Shown piece after piece: positions 61,401 to 64,000 of a DNA stretch of 64,000 bases. The stretch comes from Rhexocercosporidium sp. MPI-PUGE-AT-0058 (taxonomy: Eukaryota; Ascomycota; Leotiomycetes; Helotiales). The stretch is from NCBI GenBank assembly GCA_020746875.1, contig JAGTJL010000015.1:496001-560000 (forward strand), in the 5' to 3' direction. The notes beneath the pieces are model-generated. The model saw only the letters and a program-made list of their open reading frames with translations, did not search any database and had not been told where the DNA came from. Position 1 is the first letter of the stretch; each line of letters starts with the position of its first letter. Made by a program: the position numbers and the translations under genes.

Positions 61401-64000
61401 CTTGGTTGTAAACAGAAGGAAGTGGAGAATTTGGTGCACTTTGTATTGCTGGATAGATTAGTTTCAGAATGAAAGTTGGGATAGTTCAAGCTATTTATTA
61501 TCAGGTCACATTGCACTGTGTTGAAGAAACCCGGGCTGGATCGCAAGATCTAACATATCGTTGGGACTCAAAGGCTCCGGTTCCGGTCCCATTTTTTATG
61601 CTCCATATAGAATAACGCAGCGCCTTAGATAGACTGAATCCAAACATTCATCGATTTCTTCCCTTCAGTAGCCCAAGTCGCATTGACTGGAAAATTTAGA
61701 GATACATTAGAACCCTGTCACTAGTACTTTTAGTAGGGCTGGGATGGAGACTGGCTGCTAAGCGAGTTCCGCCATGGTAATAAACATTCCGGTCAACCTT
61801 CCGGTGCACAGTCGAGACCTATTCCAGCCCAACAAGAAGGAATCGAATTATTGGCTCAGTATCATGAGTCATTGTTTAATAGTTTAATTGTTGGGAGGTG
61901 TGAATTCTCGCTTCTTCTGTACTAGTTCAAACTGTACCCGCATCTCGACTTCAAGGTTGTATTGCCCCTTTTCACGCTCGCTTATCTTGGAGAAGTGTGG
62001 AATATCAACTGATGGATGGTTTCTTGAGCTCAGGAGTTCACATTTGGTGTTAATAGTCTCGATGTGAATTTGAATATAGAGATGTCAGCGGAGGTGAACA
62101 GATGCGCAATATATTATAAAGAGAATTCTCTCATCTCTTCTGCTCTCAACTAGCCTAGACCCCTTCCACGTACTGCAGAGGCCAGATACCTCCTTATCCA
62201 CTTCCACGTAACACTCACCCAGCCTCAAGATCAGCCATAACATCATCGGATCTTCCATCCCACTTTAACTGCCAAGTAAGCAAGTTTCACACCCGCCCAT
62301 CAGGTGGAAAGAACGTGAACTCTCCAAAACGTGACTCTGTCAGTCGCTGACAGACAGACATCCCTGACCTTACGGCGGCTCCTCCCTAGGCCAGAATAGG
62401 TCAGGAAAATTCGTCGCCTTGTAGGTTTGGATGACGCTTACTCGACTCCATCTCTCCTTCTCTCCTATTCTCTCAGTAAATATGCATGCATGCAGACGCT
62501 CACTTCGGGCTTGTCCCGGTGCTGAAAACGTCGTGTCGTCGCTTTCCTTCGTGCTGTCATCCATCATTCTGCAGTAATCAGCGAGCAGTGCATGCTTTGG
62601 CACACACAGCATAATAAACGGGGCTTGAGTCAAGATGGACGAGGTGCGCGAGTGAAAGAAGGAGGGAGGGAAGTGGATACCGTTGTGGATGTTGTACTTC
62701 ACGGATTCGCGCAGTGTGCTGATGGGATGCATGTCTTGATCTGAGAAATACCGCTTATGTGTGTATTCTTTATGTTGTTGGGGCGACGCGGCTGGTTTTG
62801 GTAGGTACGAGATGTCATTTCGGCGGATGTTTTCAGCTAATTTTGAATTAAGGAGGGATAGGAGACTTTATTGAGGATAGAGCTCTGTGGTGGATTCGAT
62901 TTTCGTTAACACCATGGTAATCGACATCATCAACCGTGATGTTCACTTTGTTATCCCGGATCTTTTTGGCCACTGTTGAGAAACGGTCTGGACTTTGGCC
63001 AGGGAGGTCGATTTGTACCACCCACCTCTGCAATCGGAAGAAAATGTGATCGATCTGTGTACACTATGTTAAAATCAGCAAGTTTCTCTAAAGTAGTCAA
63101 TAAGCACAGAAATAGGGCAAGTGCCGTTGCAATATAGCGCCATTGTGCTACAAGTACCACGCCAGATACGTACGTGAAGACATTGCGCTCACACGCAAGC
63201 CCCAAGCTTTCCTAACTATCTTTAGTCAAAAGATGAAAGAGTTTCTCATCACAATTCTAATAAAGTACAACAGTACATTTATTATTTTCTTCTCTTCCGT
63301 TGCCCTCACATTTACCCCGCCGGTTTCCAGCATTCCAGCATCCCACATGGGATGCCGCATCTCATGAAATTGCTTACACCTGTGCTGTACTGTAAAACCA
63401 CTGGCTGTGAGTAGTCAAGATCCCATGCCAGATACCGAGATGTGCTGCCCTTGGCCTCTCCCCAGGTCTGCCCCTGGATTGAGAACGTTTATTATGCGGA
63501 TACTGTAATTGTACATTGCTTATGCTTGTGCATGCACATTTCCGCACCGATTGTCACATCCACGAGGCTCCACGAAATGCAGTGGTTGTATGGCAAGAGG
63601 AATGAACATGTACTCCCAAACCGATGCAGAGCTGAGGATTCGTCTGTTGTTTTGAAGGGCTTCGCTTGGCTGAAGTCTGGCTTGTATATTTGCGCTGCTG
63701 TTTATTTGCTATCAATTAGTTGCGTGTTTGATACAAAAAGGTAGTTGGTAATCTTGAAAGCCGAAATAAACATTGTCTGTTCTGAACCTCACTGGAGAAG
63801 GGGGTAAATGAAAGGAGTACAAAGCTAGCTTTTCAAGGGAACGGTTATGATGTTGTGTGTGTGTACGGAGGTACTTGCATAAGTATGGTTGCACAATTCA
63901 TGCATCTGACTTATGCATGACGCCACAATCGTGTGCGGCACCGGCCGAAACGAAACGATGCCAGCTCCCGTATCGGGCCGCCTGTTGCAGGAGAATGGCT
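61401..64000. other. Gene-poor 3' end of the window
   Basis: 2.6 kb holds the amidase promoter and nothing I can name. Short frames at 62370-62732 (-) and 63442-63744 (+) match nothing known. One minus-strand segment near 62850-63033 could be a terminal exon and is listed separately. Confidence 0.45.
62850..63025 (-). CDS. Possible terminal exon of an unidentified gene
   Basis: On the minus strand a good pyrimidine-rich acceptor (TTTTCTTCCGATTGCAG, ending near 63028) precedes an open frame that runs to a stop near 62850 and reads RWVVQIDLPGQSPDRFSTVA, KKIRDNKVNITVDDVDYHG and so on. The segment has a protein-like mix of residues, but I find no matching upstream exon and do not recognise the family. 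It may be a gene remnant or chance. Confidence 0.2.

Noticed and set aside
62370..62732. A 120-codon minus-strand frame
   Set aside because: Low-complexity beginning, no family resemblance, no supporting introns, and adjacent sequence gives no continuation.

Overview
The window is nuclear DNA of a filamentous ascomycete (Pezizomycotina). The evidence is: many short spliced introns (about 41-190 nt) with CTAAC/CTGAC-like branch points; fungal forms of housekeeping genes; a Zn2Cys6 regulator; a CBM1-GH10 xylanase; an HsbA-type secreted protein; and a DUF1770 protein. The overall protein flavour suggests Leotiomycetes/Helotiales, but that is an inference from memory and not a computed placement. 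I see no transposon, rRNA, tRNA or CRISPR array.

Layout. 1.65-6.5 kb: tuberin/TSC2 RapGAP (-). 8.6-9.9 kb: ribosomal protein uL2 (+, seven exons). 10.4-11.7 kb: adenosine kinase (+). 12.1-14.9 kb: EST1/SMG-like protein (-). 15.6-16.5 kb: C2H2 zinc-finger protein of ZNF511 type (+). 16.7-17.5 kb: autophagy protein ATG101 (-). 18.4-20.1 kb: peroxin PEX3 (+). 20.4-21.1 kb: TRAPP subunit BET5/TRAPPC1 (-). 21.4-24.3 kb: CaMKK-type kinase (+). 25.3-25.8 kb: splicing factor BUD31 (-). 26.1-26.9 kb: complex I subunit NDUFA6 (+). 27.1-27.9 kb: RNA polymerase I/III subunit AC19 (-). From 12 to 28 kb the genes alternate strictly between divergent and convergent pairs with short spacers.

From 28 to 45 kb the window is gene-poor. 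It holds one long disordered protein of unknown function (32.2-33.7 kb, +) and a HAL4/SAT4-type kinase (37.5-39.2 kb, -), set among kilobases of low-complexity, GGAT-, GGA- and CT-rich DNA. At 45.2-45.8 kb lies a secreted HsbA-like gene that needs a frame change to be read through, next to a CBM1-GH10 endoxylanase (46.0-47.9 kb, -). Then come exportin CSE1 (49.1-52.3 kb, -), a WHIM-like chromatin protein (54.2-56.3 kb, +), a DUF1770 protein (56.9-57.8 kb, -), a Zn2Cys6 transcription factor (58.0-59.4 kb, +) and an amidase (59.5-61.4 kb, -). The last 2.6 kb has no recognised gene, only a possible short 3' exon.

Functional view. Most of the window is core cell biology (translation, splicing, nuclear transport, Pol I/III, TRAPP, peroxisomes, respiration). 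Several genes belong to energy and TOR/autophagy control (TSC2, CaMKK, adenosine kinase, ATG101), though their proximity need not mean co-regulation. The HsbA/xylanase pair and the TF/amidase pair look like the accessory, environment-facing part. The most checkable oddities are two GC-AG introns, the HsbA frameshift, the unresolved CBM1 exon junction and the large gene-free tracts. I did not find a convincing new multi-gene system.
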